NCBI GenBank assembly: GCA_934572535.1
Contig: CAKTLJ010000005.1
Span: 32,020-96,019, forward strand
Origin: an uncultured Eubacteriales bacterium
GTDB taxonomy: Bacteria; Bacillota; Clostridia; Oscillospirales; Oscillospiraceae
Length of the DNA: 64,000 bases
Direction: 5' to 3'
A model generated the notes under the pieces. The model did not search any database, was not told the DNA's origin, and saw only the letters and a list, made by a program, of their open reading frames with translations. Below, piece by piece: positions 25,738-34,235 of this stretch. Numbering within the stretch: the stretch's first letter is position 1; each line of letters starts with the position of its first letter. The translations under genes were made by a program, and so were the position numbers.

Positions 25738-27021
25738 TCAAACGTTGTCCAGCGCCTGGGTCAGGTCAGCGATCAGGTCGTTCACATCCTCGATGCCCAC
25801 AGACAGGCGGATCAGGTCAGGGGACACACCGGCCGCCTCCAGCTCCTCGTCGGACATCTGGCGGTGGGTAGCGGAAGCGGGGTGCAGGACGCAGGTCTTG
25901 GCGTCGGCCACATGGGTGGCGATGGAGGCCAGCTTCAGACCGGCCATGAAGGTCTCGGCCGCCTTGCGCCCGCCCTTCACGCCGAAGGTGACCACGCCGC
26001 AGGTGCCGTTGGGCAGGTACTTCTGCGCCATCTCGTGGTTCTTGTCCCCTTCCAGGCCGGGATAGGTGACCCAGGCCACCTTGGGGTGGTCCTTTACGAA
26101 CTGGGCCACAGCCAGCGCGTTGGCGCAGTGCTGGGGCATCCGCAGGTGGAGGGTCTCCAGGCCCACGTTCAGCAGGTAGGCGTTCATGGGCGCGGGCGTG
26201 CTGCCGAAGTCCCGCATGAGCTGAACGGTGGCCTTGGTGATGAAGGCCCCGCCCAGGCCGAAGCGCTCGGTGTAGGTCACGCCGTGGTAGCTCTCGTCGG
26301 GGGTGCAGAGGCCGGGAAACTTGTCGGGGTACTTGGTCCAGTCGAAATTGCCGCTGTCCACGATGGCCCCGCCCACCTGGTTGGCATGGCCGTCCATATA
26401 CTTGGTGGTGGAGTGGGTGACGATGTCGGCCCCCCACTCGAAGGGACGGCAGTTGATGGGGGTGGGGAAGGTGTTGTCGATGATCAGGGGAACGCCGTGG
26501 GCATGGGCTGCCTTGGCGAACTTCTCAATGTCCAGAACGGTCAGCGCGGGGTTGGCGATGGTCTCGCCGAAGACCGCCTTGGTCTCGGGGCGGAAGGCCG
26601 CCTCCAGCTCCTCCTGGGAGCAGCCGGGGTCCACGAAGGTGAAGTGGATGCCCATGCGCTTCATGGTCACGGCAAAGAGGTTGAAGGTCCCGCCGTAGAT
26701 GGTGGCGGAGGCCACCACATGGTCCCCGGCGGAGCAGATGTTGAAGATGGCGAAGAAGTTGGCGGCCTGGCCGGAAGAGGTCAGCATAGCGGCGGTGCCC
26801 CCCTCCAGGGCGCAGATCTTCGCCGCCACCCGGTCGCTGGTGGGGTTCTGGAGCCGGGTGTAGAAGTAGCCCTCGGCCTCCAGGTCGAAGAGCTTGCCCA
26901 TGGCCTCGCTGGTCCCGTAGCGGAAGGTGGTGCTCTGGATGATGGGGATGTTTCTGGGCTCGCCGCTCTCAGGCACGTAACCGGCGTGCAGGCAGTTGGT
27001 CCCTCTCTTGTAGTTGCTCAT
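25738..27021 (-). CDS. metY: O-acetylhomoserine sulfhydrylase/aminocarboxypropyltransferase
   Basis: 427 residues, PLP-dependent Cys/Met metabolism family. YFYTRLQNPTSDRVAAKI and the PLP lysine in HSTTKYMDGHANQVGG are visible. Length and sequence (NCLHAGYVPESGEPRNIPI) fit MetY, which makes homocysteine from O-acetylhomoserine and sulfide. ATG 27021 has AGGAGG at a rather long 10-nt spacing. Strong promoter upstream; no S-box or T-box found in the short leader. Confidence 0.95.
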   Translation of the reverse strand: MSNYKRGTNCLHAGYVPESGEPRNIPIIQSTTFRYGTSEAMGKLFDLEAEGYFYTRLQNPTSDRVAAKICALEGGTAAMLTSSGQAANFFAIFNICSAGDHVVASATIYGGTFNLFAVTMKRMGIHFTFVDPGCSQEELEAAFRPETKAVFGETIANPALTVLDIEKFAKAAHAHGVPLIIDNTFPTPINCRPFEWGADIVTHSTTKYMDGHANQVGGAIVDSGNFDWTKYPDKFPGLCTPDESYHGVTYTERFGLGGAFITKATVQLMRDFGSTPAPMNAYLLNVGLETLHLRMPQHCANALAVAQFVKDHPKVAWVTYPGLEGDKNHEMAQKYLPNGTCGVVTFGVKGGRKAAETFMAGLKLASIATHVADAKTCVLHPASATHRQMSDEELEAAGVSPDLIRLSVGIEDVNDLIADLTQALDNV

Positions 27022-27098
27022 AACCTGTGGTCCTCCTTGCTCTGGATCATCAGGGGAGATCCCCCTGTGTTTTATACGAAAAAACAGGATAATGTAGG

Positions 27099-27127
27099 AT
27101 TATACTTCCATCCCCCCAATTGGTCAA
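27099..27127 (-). promoter_or_regulatory. metY promoter
   Basis: Minus strand TTGACC (27127-27122), 17-nt spacer, TATAAT (27104-27099): near consensus. The leader is about 70 nt. Confidence 0.82.
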
Positions 27128-27230
27128 TCCCCTCGATTCCTTTTATTTATAGGTGAAAGCCCGATAACCCGCCCTCCTAGGCGCGTAAACACGCTGTTTT
27201 TTTGTGGAATCAGTGGATAATCCCCATTTA

Positions 27231-27248
27231 TTTCTACTTGTTTTTACG
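27231..27248 (+). repeat. 18-bp motif shared by both hydrogenase promoters (copy 2)
   Basis: TTTCTACTTGTTTTTACG lies 44 bp upstream of the -35 of cluster 2. It is identical to 8439-8456 except for one base. The rest of the AT-rich stretch 27150-27290 holds nothing else I can name. Confidence 0.5.
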
Positions 27249-27292
27249 AAATTATAGACATTTTTTCGCATTCAGGCCACAATGAATATCTA

Positions 27293-27321
27293 TTGCTTTT
27301 TCCCTGTCAAAATACTATAAT
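27293..27321 (+). promoter_or_regulatory. Promoter of hydrogenase cluster 2
   Basis: TTGCTT (27293-27298), 17-nt spacer, TATAAT (27316-27321). The start is expected near 27328. No Rex-like palindrome is present here, unlike cluster 1. Confidence 0.75.
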
Positions 27322-27327
27322 TATTGT

Positions 27328-27468
27328 ACTCAAAAGACACCCACCGGGACGTTTGCTCCCGGCCTACCCGAAAATAGAAGTCCCCCCGATTAGGCAACGA
27401 GATGTCCCATGCCTGTGGCTGTCCGCCGTGAACAGGGGCAAATTTATCGCAACAGGAGTGATTCGATT
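27328..27468 (+). other. Untranslated leader of hydrogenase cluster 2
   Basis: About 140 nt. It contains a local hairpin CCGGGA/TCCCGG (about 27345-27362) and a possible long-range stem of TTTGCTCC (27352-27359) with GGGGCAAA (27435-27442, one G-U pair); the two overlap and would be mutually exclusive. No recognised riboswitch. The layout recalls the longer leader of cluster 1. Confidence 0.35.
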
Positions 27469-29298
27469 TTGAGCAGGCTTAGTATCACCCCCTGGGAAAA
27501 CGCCCAGCGCACGGTGGATGATCTGTACGCCGACATGGAGCGGCGCATTTCCTCCGCCCCCTGCGGAAACTGTCCCGTGGAGTTGACCAGCGCCTTTTTG
27601 AAGCTTTGTCTGGCCCAGAGCTGCGGCAAATGTGTCCCCTGCCGCATCGGCCTTGACCGCCTGTCCGACCTGCTGGATCGGCTGCTGGACGGGCAGGGCT
27701 CCGAGGCTGACATGGAGACCATCCTCCGCTCTGCCCAGGCCATTGTAGACAGCGCGGACTGCGCCATTGGCTTTGAGGCGGCCCAGATGGTCCTGGACGG
27801 CTACGTGGCCTTCCACGACGACTACATGGCCCACGCTATCCACGGAAGCTGCACCGCAAACTTCAAGAGCGTCCCCTGCGTGGAGCTATGTCCCGCCCAC
27901 GTGGACGTTCCCGGCTATATCTCTCTGGTCGGCGAGGAGCGCTACGAGGACGCCATCCGCCTCATCCGCAAAGACAATCCCTTCCCCTCGGTCTGTGGTC
28001 TCATCTGCGAACACCCCTGCGAGACCCACTGCCGCCGCTCCATCGTGGACGCGCCCCTGAACATCCGGGGCATCAAGCGCTTTGCCGTGGACCACGTGGA
28101 CCACGTCCCCGCCCCGGCCTGCGCCCCGCCCACCGGCAAGCACATCGCCATCGTAGGCGGCGGCCCCTCCGGCCTGACGGCCGCCTATTTCCTGTCCCTC
28201 ATGGGACACAGAGTCACCGTATTTGAAAAGAACGACAAGCTGGGCGGTATGCTGCGCTACGGCATCCCCAGCTACCGTCTGCCCGGCTCCTACCTGGATC
28301 GGGACATCGACTGCATCCTCTCCACCGGCGTGGAGGTCAAGCTGGACTGCACCATCGGAAAGGACGTCACCCTGGAGCAGCTTCGCCAGGAGCACGACAG
28401 CGTGTATCTGGCCATCGGCGCTGCCCTCCACAAGCCCCTGGGCATCCCCGGGGAGGAGTCCCAGGGCGTCCTGGCCGCCATTGAGCTGCTGGACACCACC
28501 ACCCGCAAGGCAAAGCCCAACTTCACCGGCCAGCGCGTGGTCATCGTGGGCGGCGGCAACGTGGCGATGGACGCCACCCGCACCGCCGTCCGTCTGGGCG
28601 CCGCCTCGGTGAAGTGCGTCTACCGCCGCCGGATCTCCGACATGACCGCCCTGCCCGAAGAGGTGGAGGGCGCGATGGCCGAGGGCTGCGAGATCCTCCC
28701 CCTGAAGGCTCCGGTCCGGGTGGAGACCTCCACCAGCGGCCGCGTCACCGGTCTGGCTGTCCAGCCCCAGGTCATCGGTGAGGTCAAGGGCGGGCGACCC
28801 TCTCCCCGCAACGCCGACCAGCCCGAGGAGCTCATCCCCTGCGACATCATCCTCATGGCCGTGGGACAGCGGGTGGACTCCGACCCCTTCGTCCGGGAGG
28901 GCATCCCCGCCAAGGGGGGCACCATCGTGGCAGGTCCCGACGGCAGCGTCCCCGGCCTGGACGGGGTCTTCTCCGGCGGCGACTGCGTCTCCGGCCCCGC
29001 CACCGTCATCCTGGCCATCGAGGCCGGCAAGGTGGCTGCCGCCAGTATCGATGAATACCTGGGCTGCCACACCGACATCTCCGCCAACCTGGAGATCCCC
29101 CCCGCTCCCTTCCGCCTGAAACAGGCCACCGGCCGTATCGACCTGACCGAACGCGAGGCCAGTTGGCGGAAAAACGACTTCGAACTCATGGAAAACTGCA
29201 TGTCTGAGCAGGAAATGGCCCAGGAATGCAGCCGCTGCCTGCGCTGTGACCACTATGGCCACGCCGGCTTCAAGGGAGGGAGAAAAACCACATGGTAA
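27469..29298 (+). CDS. GltD-type NAD(P) oxidoreductase with NuoF iron-sulfur remnant
   Basis: 609 residues from TTG 27469, chosen because AGGAGTGATT lies just upstream; an in-frame ATG at 27409 has no ribosome binding site and adds an unlikely basic peptide. Residues about 30-130 keep only the NuoF C-terminal [4Fe-4S] domain (SCGKCVPCRIG); the FMN/NADH and SLBB domains are missing. Then the GltD unit: CVELCPAHVDVPGY and CEHPCETHCRRS, FAD fold AIVGGGPSGLTAAYFL at about 225, NAD(P) fold VVIVGGGNVAMDATRT at about 357, SGGDCVSGPATVI. It overlaps hydA2 by 7 nt. It presumably passes electrons between NAD(P)H and HydA2; direction and cofactor are not known. Confidence 0.88.
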   Translation: MSRLSITPWENAQRTVDDLYADMERRISSAPCGNCPVELTSAFLKLCLAQSCGKCVPCRIGLDRLSDLLDRLLDGQGSEADMETILRSAQAIVDSADCAIGFEAAQMVLDGYVAFHDDYMAHAIHGSCTANFKSVPCVELCPAHVDVPGYISLVGEERYEDAIRLIRKDNPFPSVCGLICEHPCETHCRRSIVDAPLNIRGIKRFAVDHVDHVPAPACAPPTGKHIAIVGGGPSGLTAAYFLSLMGHRVTVFEKNDKLGGMLRYGIPSYRLPGSYLDRDIDCILSTGVEVKLDCTIGKDVTLEQLRQEHDSVYLAIGAALHKPLGIPGEESQGVLAAIELLDTTTRKAKPNFTGQRVVIVGGGNVAMDATRTAVRLGAASVKCVYRRRISDMTALPEEVEGAMAEGCEILPLKAPVRVETSTSGRVTGLAVQPQVIGEVKGGRPSPRNADQPEELIPCDIILMAVGQRVDSDPFVREGIPAKGGTIVAGPDGSVPGLDGVFSGGDCVSGPATVILAIEAGKVAAASIDEYLGCHTDISANLEIPPAPFRLKQATGRIDLTEREASWRKNDFELMENCMSEQEMAQECSRCLRCDHYGHAGFKGGRKTTW

Positions 29299-31010
29299 CA
29301 CTGACTATCGACAAAAAGACCGTCACCGTGCCGGACGGCTCCACCATCTTGGACGCCGCCAGGCAGGCTGACATCATGATCCCCACCCTCTGCTACCTGC
29401 GGGACGTCAACGAAGTGGCCTCCTGCCGCATCTGCGCCGTGGAGGTCGAGGGCGTGGACAAACTGGCCACCGCCTGCAACACGCTGGCGGAAAACGGCAT
29501 GGTGGTCCACACCAACACCCAGCGGGTCCGCGTCACCCGAAAGACCAACGTGGAGCTCATTCTGTCCCAGCACGTGGACCACTGCGTCACCTGTGTGCGC
29601 AGCGGCAACTGCACCTTGCAGACCCTCTCCAAGGACATGAACATCCAGGACGTCCCCTTCTCCCAGAGCGCCGCCCGGCGACCCTGGGATCCCACCCTGC
29701 CCATCCTCCGCGACAGCACCAAGTGCATCAAATGTCTGCGCTGCGTCTCGATCTGCGACCGGGTCCAGTCCCTGCACGTCTGGGAGGTCACCGGCTCCGG
29801 CTCCCACACCAACATCCGCGTCCGGGGCGGCCTGCGGATGGACGAGGTCAACTGCTCCCTGTGCGGCCAGTGCATCACCCACTGTCCCGTGGGCGCGCTC
29901 CGGGAGCGGGACGACACCGAGAAGGTCTTCGCCGCCCTGGCCGACCCCCAGAAGACGGTCGTCTTCCAGGTGGCCCCCGCCGTCCGCGCCGCCTGGGCTG
30001 ACAGCCTGGGGCTGCCGCCGAAGCTGGCCACTGAAAAACGGATGGTCGCCGCCATCCGGGCCTTGGGGGCGGACTACGTCTTTGACACCAGCTTCTCCGC
30101 CGACCTGACCATCATGGAGGAGAGCAGCGAGTTCATCCAGCGTCTGACCAACCCCGGCCAGTACCCCATGCCCATGTTCACCTCCTGCTGCCCCGGCTGG
30201 GTCCGCTTCCTGAAGCTGGAGTACCCAGACATGGTCCCCCATCTGTCCACCGCCAAGAGCCCCCAGCAGATGTTCGGCGCGGTGACCAAGAGCTACTTTG
30301 CCGAAAAGATCGGCGTGGACCCCGAGGACATCTGCTGCGTGTCCATCATGCCCTGCACCGCCAAGAAGTACGAGAGCAGCGTGCGCGAGGTCAACGACGC
30401 CGCCTTCCGGGACGTAGACACGGTCCTGACCACCCGGGAGCTGGTCCGTATGCTCCGCGCCTTCCAGGTGAACGTCCGCGCCCTGCCCGAAGAGGACTTT
30501 GACACGACCATGGGCACCCGCACCGGCGCGGGCCTCATCTTCGGCGCGGCCGGCGGCGTCATGGAGGCCGCCCTGCGCACCGCGCACTACCTCATCACCG
30601 GTCAGAACCCCGACCCCGACGCCTTCCGGGAGGTCCGCGGGTCCGGCGGCTGGCGCGACGCCACCTTTGAGATCGACGGGACCACCGTCCGTCTGGCCGT
30701 CATCAGCGGTCTGGGCAACGCCCGGGAGCTGATCCATGCCATCCAGAGCGGCAGGGTTCAGTACGACTTCGTAGAGGTCATGTCCTGCCCCGGCGGCTGT
30801 GCCGGCGGCGGCGGGCAGCCCATCCGGGACGGCCTGGAGCTGGCCGGACCGCGAAGCTCCCAGCTGTATGACCTGGACGCCGCAAACCCGCTCCGCTTCT
30901 CCCACGAGAACCCCGAGATCCAGACCCTCTATCAAGAGTATCTGGAAAAGCCGCTGAGTCCCAAGGCCCACCACCTGCTCCACTCGGACAAGAGCGAGTG
31001 GACCCTCTAA
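29292..31010 (+). CDS. hydA: [FeFe] hydrogenase catalytic subunit HydA2
   Basis: 572 residues, about the size of Clostridium pasteurianum CpI, and the H-cluster residues even fall at CpI numbers: TSCCPGW (Cys299, Cys300), MPCTAKKYE (Cys355), SCPGGCAGGGGQP (Cys499, Cys503). N-terminal modules: [2Fe-2S] (CYLRDVNEVASCRICAVE), His-Cys cluster (HVDHCVTCVRSGNC), two [4Fe-4S] (CIKCLRCVSIC, CSLCGQCITHC). All canonical, in contrast to HydA1. Translationally coupled to the GltD-type flavoprotein, matching the glutamate-synthase-linked arrangement (HydDB group A2), whose physiological role is unresolved. Confidence 0.96.
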   Translation: MVTLTIDKKTVTVPDGSTILDAARQADIMIPTLCYLRDVNEVASCRICAVEVEGVDKLATACNTLAENGMVVHTNTQRVRVTRKTNVELILSQHVDHCVTCVRSGNCTLQTLSKDMNIQDVPFSQSAARRPWDPTLPILRDSTKCIKCLRCVSICDRVQSLHVWEVTGSGSHTNIRVRGGLRMDEVNCSLCGQCITHCPVGALRERDDTEKVFAALADPQKTVVFQVAPAVRAAWADSLGLPPKLATEKRMVAAIRALGADYVFDTSFSADLTIMEESSEFIQRLTNPGQYPMPMFTSCCPGWVRFLKLEYPDMVPHLSTAKSPQQMFGAVTKSYFAEKIGVDPEDICCVSIMPCTAKKYESSVREVNDAAFRDVDTVLTTRELVRMLRAFQVNVRALPEEDFDTTMGTRTGAGLIFGAAGGVMEAALRTAHYLITGQNPDPDAFREVRGSGGWRDATFEIDGTTVRLAVISGLGNARELIHAIQSGRVQYDFVEVMSCPGGCAGGGGQPIRDGLELAGPRSSQLYDLDAANPLRFSHENPEIQTLYQEYLEKPLSPKAHHLLHSDKSEWTL

Positions 31011-31026
31011 GCGTAAACACGATGCC

Positions 31027-31061
31027 AAAAGGGCAAAGGAGTTCGCCTCCTTTGCCCTTTT
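31027..31061 (+). terminator. Terminator of hydrogenase cluster 2
   Basis: The stem AAAAGGGCAAAGGAG / CTCCTTTGCCCTTTT with a TTCGC loop lies 16 nt after the hydA2 stop. It is symmetric, so it may also serve the convergent GerMN gene. Confidence 0.88.
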
Positions 31062-31082
31062 CGTATCCAGTATGCAGCGCGG

Positions 31083-31574
31083 TCACGGGTCTTCCTCCAT
31101 GGGAAGCAGGCGGGTCCGCACGTCGTCGGCGGTGAGCCGCTGGTGGTCCCGGTAGGAGAGCAGCTTTCCCTCGGCGGTGATCATCACCGTATCCACCGCG
31201 TCCAGCTGGGTGAGCGTCAGCACCACGCTGTAGTCCGCCAGGGTCAGCGCGATGCCGGACAGATTCCCATAGCGGCCGGAAAGATCCACGGTGAGCAGGC
31301 CGTTCTCCAGGGTCCACCCCCGCAGGGTCACGCCGTCGGGGATGGCCCGCAGCAGGCCCTCCTCACTTGGGCCGTCGAGCAGGCTGTTCAGCAGCCCTTC
31401 CACCACATCCTCCTCCGGGGAGAGGGTACGCCGCTCGGCCACCAGCGCGGCCTCCCGCTCGGAGTCCCAAGCGAGAAAATACACGTCGTAGGCGTTTCCT
31501 GCGCCGCTCTGCCCGACGCAGCCGGAGAGCAGAACGAGGGCGAGGAGAACCAGGACCGACAGAGCCTTCCTCAT
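31083..31574 (-). CDS. GerMN-domain lipoprotein
   Basis: 163 residues. Lipoprotein signal peptide with lipobox LLSGC (Cys18). The rest is a single GerMN domain (sporulation/germination module also found in actinobacterial LpqB): VVEGLLNSLLDGPSEEGLLRAIPDG, GLLTVDLSGRYGNL. Extracellular, membrane-anchored. Its start overlaps the end of the histidine kinase gene by 4 nt, so it belongs to the comEA-RR-HK operon and may modulate the kinase, by analogy with MtrAB-LpqB (inference). Confidence 0.85.
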   Translation of the reverse strand: MRKALSVLVLLALVLLSGCVGQSGAGNAYDVYFLAWDSEREAALVAERRTLSPEEDVVEGLLNSLLDGPSEEGLLRAIPDGVTLRGWTLENGLLTVDLSGRYGNLSGIALTLADYSVVLTLTQLDAVDTVMITAEGKLLSYRDHQRLTADDVRTRLLPMEEDP

Positions 31575-32998
31575 GGGGATCCCTCCTTCCAGACGGGCAG
31601 GTAAACGGTAAAGACCGTGCCGCCCCCTTCCCGGGGGGCCACGGAGATCTGTCCGCCGTGGCTGCGCACGGTGTCCCGGACGATGGACAGGCCCAGGCCG
31701 GTGCCGCCGGCGGCCCGGGAGCGGGCCTTGTCCACCCGATAGAACCGCTCAAAGATCCGGTCCATGTCCTCCCGGAGGATCCCCACGCCGGTGTCCGCCA
31801 CCTCCAGACGGATCCGCTCCCCTTCCCGGGCTGTGGTCACGAGGACCTTCCCGCCGGGCACATTGTATTTGATGGCATTCTCCATGAGATTGCGGAAGAT
31901 CTGGTCCACATCCTCCCGGCTGCACCGGGCCACGCAGTCCGACTCCAGGTCCTTCTCCAGGGCGACCTGGGCCTCCTCGGCCAGGGGCGCCAGCATCCGG
32001 CAGGTCTTTTCGGCCTCTCGATCCACCTCCACCGGCTCTCGGAGGATGGTCCGCCCCTCGTCCAGCCGGTTCAGGGCCAGAAGCTCCTCGCTGATGTGGA
32101 TGAGTCGGTCGGCTGCCTCGCCGATGTCCCCCACAAACTCCAAAGTGGTCTCCCGGTCGATGTTCTCATCCTGGAGGATGGAGTCGGTGAGCAGGCGGAT
32201 GGAGGCCAGGGGCGTCTTCAGCTCGTGGGAGGCGTCGGACACAAAGCGCCGCCGCTCCTCCTCGGTGGTCTGGAGCCGTCCGGTGAGCTGGTTGAACTCG
32301 TCGGCCAGCTGGCCCAGCTCGTCCTGGCCGTCCAGGGAGACCCGATGGGTGTACTCGCCCTCCCGCACCCGGCGGATGCCCGCCAGGAGCATACTCACCC
32401 GGCGGGTGAGCATCCGGGAAAAGGCGGCAAAGAGGGCCAGCACCGCCAGACAGACCACCAGAGAGATCAGCCGCAGGTTGTGCTGAAGCTCGTTGAGCAG
32501 GACGCCCTGGCTGCTGTCCACCTCATAGAGACAGACCGCCCCCACCACGGTATTTCGGGTCATGATAGGGGAGGTCGCCCGGCTGGAAAAGACCCCGCCC
32601 CGATAGGCGCTGAAAAAGGCGTCGTTGCCCCGCAGGGCGGACACCACCTCGCGGGTCAGGGCGTATTTCCCCACCTGGGAGTCCTCCCCCGTGTCGTAGA
32701 GGACCAGCCCGGCCTCGTCGGTGATGAGGACCCGCTGCACATCCAGGTCCTCCAGAGGGGTGACGGTCTGCTCCACCGCCTCGGGGGTCAGCTCGTCGGC
32801 GGTGGTCAGGGAGTTGGTCACCAGGGCTGCCTGGTTTTGCAGCGCGGTCTGCTGGCTCCGGAACATCAGATTCTGGGTGGTAAGCAGCGGATAGGTGTTC
32901 AGCAGGAGCAGGAGCGCCGCGATGATGGCGGCGTACCCGATGGCCAGGCGGGTCTGGAGCGACCGCCGCACCCTGGGCTTGTTTTCCTGTCGTTCCAT
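31571..32998 (-). CDS. Two-component sensor histidine kinase
   Basis: 475 residues. TM1 about 17-37, extracellular sensor about 38-175, TM2 about 178-197, HAMP, HisKA with the phospho-accepting histidine in SDASHELKTPLASI (about 250), then HATPase with NAIKYN (N box), ADTGVGI (G1) and GTGLGLSIV (G2). The signal is unknown. 1 nt separates it from the upstream response regulator. A WalK/ResE-like architecture but no PAS domain is evident. Confidence 0.93.
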   Translation of the reverse strand: MERQENKPRVRRSLQTRLAIGYAAIIAALLLLLNTYPLLTTQNLMFRSQQTALQNQAALVTNSLTTADELTPEAVEQTVTPLEDLDVQRVLITDEAGLVLYDTGEDSQVGKYALTREVVSALRGNDAFFSAYRGGVFSSRATSPIMTRNTVVGAVCLYEVDSSQGVLLNELQHNLRLISLVVCLAVLALFAAFSRMLTRRVSMLLAGIRRVREGEYTHRVSLDGQDELGQLADEFNQLTGRLQTTEEERRRFVSDASHELKTPLASIRLLTDSILQDENIDRETTLEFVGDIGEAADRLIHISEELLALNRLDEGRTILREPVEVDREAEKTCRMLAPLAEEAQVALEKDLESDCVARCSREDVDQIFRNLMENAIKYNVPGGKVLVTTAREGERIRLEVADTGVGILREDMDRIFERFYRVDKARSRAAGGTGLGLSIVRDTVRSHGGQISVAPREGGGTVFTVYLPVWKEGSP

Positions 32999-32999
32999 G

Positions 33000-33689
33000 T
33001 CAGGATTCCTTAAAGTAATAGCCCACGCCCCACTTGGTTCGGATGAGCTGGGGGCTGGCGGGGTCCTGCTCCACCTTCTCCCGCAGGCGGCGGATGTGGA
33101 CGTCCACCGTGCGGTACTCCCCGGTGTATTCGTACCCCCAGACCAGGTTCAGCAGCTGCTCCCGGCTGTACACCCGGTCGGGGTTCTTCATCAGCAGCTC
33201 CAGCAGGTCGAACTCCCGGGCGGTGAGCTCCACCACCGCCCCGTCCTTCCAGGTGGTGCGGGAGGCGCTGTCCAGGGAGAGAGGTCCTCGAACGAGCCGG
33301 TCCCGCTGGGCCTCCTGCTTCCGGGTGGTGGAGGAGCGGCGGAGCAGGGCCTTCACCCGGGCCTTCACCTCCAGAATGTTAAAGGGCTTGGTGATATAGT
33401 CGTCGGCCCCGTACTCAAAGCCCAGGAGCTTGTCGGTGTCCTCTCCCCGGGCGGTGAGCATGATGATGGGCACCGTGGAAAAGGTGCGGATCTCCATGCA
33501 GGCCCCCAGGCCGTCCAGTTCAGGCATCATCAGATCCAGAAGGATCAGGTCATAGTCGGTGGCCCGGGCCAGCTCCACGGCCTCCCGGCCGTTGTAGCCC
33601 ACGTCCACCTGGTATCCCTCGTTTTCCAGGTTGAAGCGGATCCCCTTCACCATGACCTTCTCGTCGTCAACTACCAGAATCCGTGCCAA
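33000..33689 (-). CDS. OmpR-family response regulator
   Basis: 229 residues. Receiver with acidic pair VDDEK, phospho-acceptor in LILLDLMMPELDG (about Asp54), Thr in MLTARG and Lys in ITKPF. The winged-helix DNA-binding domain is YSREQLLNLVWGYEYTGEYRTVDVHIRRLREKVE. Partner of the adjacent kinase. Target genes unknown; neighbours suggest envelope functions. Confidence 0.95.
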   Translation of the reverse strand: MARILVVDDEKVMVKGIRFNLENEGYQVDVGYNGREAVELARATDYDLILLDLMMPELDGLGACMEIRTFSTVPIIMLTARGEDTDKLLGFEYGADDYITKPFNILEVKARVKALLRRSSTTRKQEAQRDRLVRGPLSLDSASRTTWKDGAVVELTAREFDLLELLMKNPDRVYSREQLLNLVWGYEYTGEYRTVDVHIRRLREKVEQDPASPQLIRTKWGVGYYFKES

Positions 33690-33690
33690 A

Positions 33691-34107
33691 TCAAGTTCCT
33701 CCTTCCTCTGCCGCCGGGGTCGCGACGGTCACATAGGGCCGAATGTCAGCCAAGATCTTCTCGCCGATGCCGTTCACGCTCATCAGGTCCTCTACCACCT
33801 GAAAGGGGCCGTGCTCCTCCCGCCAGGCCAGAATGGCAAGGGCCTTCTTCTCTCCAATGCCCGGCAGGCGGGTCAGGTCGGCCTGGGAGGCAGTGTTCAG
33901 GTCCAGGACCTCCCCCTCCAGGATCCCCGGCGCGGCCCGCTGTTCCGGGGCCGACACCGTCCGGTCGGTCTCGCTGGTCTCCACAAAGGTAAGCCCCGCA
34001 GCGGGCTGGGAGAGGCGAAACCACAGAAGCGTCCCCAAAACGAACAGCAGAGTGAGCAGCAGGACGACCCCCTCCAGAGGAGATATTTTCTTAAAAATCA
34101 CTTTCAT
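33691..34107 (-). CDS. comEA: ComEA-type helix-hairpin-helix protein
   Basis: 138 residues. One N-terminal membrane helix (about 14-32), a linker, then two HhH motifs: LNTASQADLTRLPGIGEKKALAILAWREEHGPF and LMSVNGIGEKILADIRPYV. That is the layout of ComEA, the surface DNA receptor delivering DNA to ComEC, which is itself frameshifted in this genome. ATG 34107 follows GAGGG. It is 1 nt from the response regulator gene, an unusual operon partner. Confidence 0.88.
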   Translation of the reverse strand: MKVIFKKISPLEGVVLLLTLLFVLGTLLWFRLSQPAAGLTFVETSETDRTVSAPEQRAAPGILEGEVLDLNTASQADLTRLPGIGEKKALAILAWREEHGPFQVVEDLMSVNGIGEKILADIRPYVTVATPAAEEGGT

Positions 34108-34120
34108 TGCCCTCACCCCA

Positions 34121-34149
34121 TTGCGTCTTTTGTCTGTATTTGTTATAAT
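34121..34149 (+). promoter_or_regulatory. Promoter of the D,D-carboxypeptidase gene
   Basis: TTGCGT (34121-34126), 17-nt spacer, TATAAT (34144-34149). The leader of about 80 nt contains the near-perfect palindrome GATCCGCC-CA-GGCGGATC at 34181-34198. Confidence 0.7.
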
Positions 34150-34235
34150 TTTAGTTCTAAAGGTATGCTTTCTTCGCCGCGATCCGCCCAGGCGGATCTC
34201 TGCGGTTATTATAACACGGGATGTGGATGTTTCCT

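Noticed and set aside
27328-27468. Moco, c-di-GMP or other known riboswitch in the hydrogenase 2 leader
   Set aside because: Some segments look superficially similar (a CCGGGA hairpin followed by GGCCTACCC), but the conserved core sequences of those classes could not be matched.
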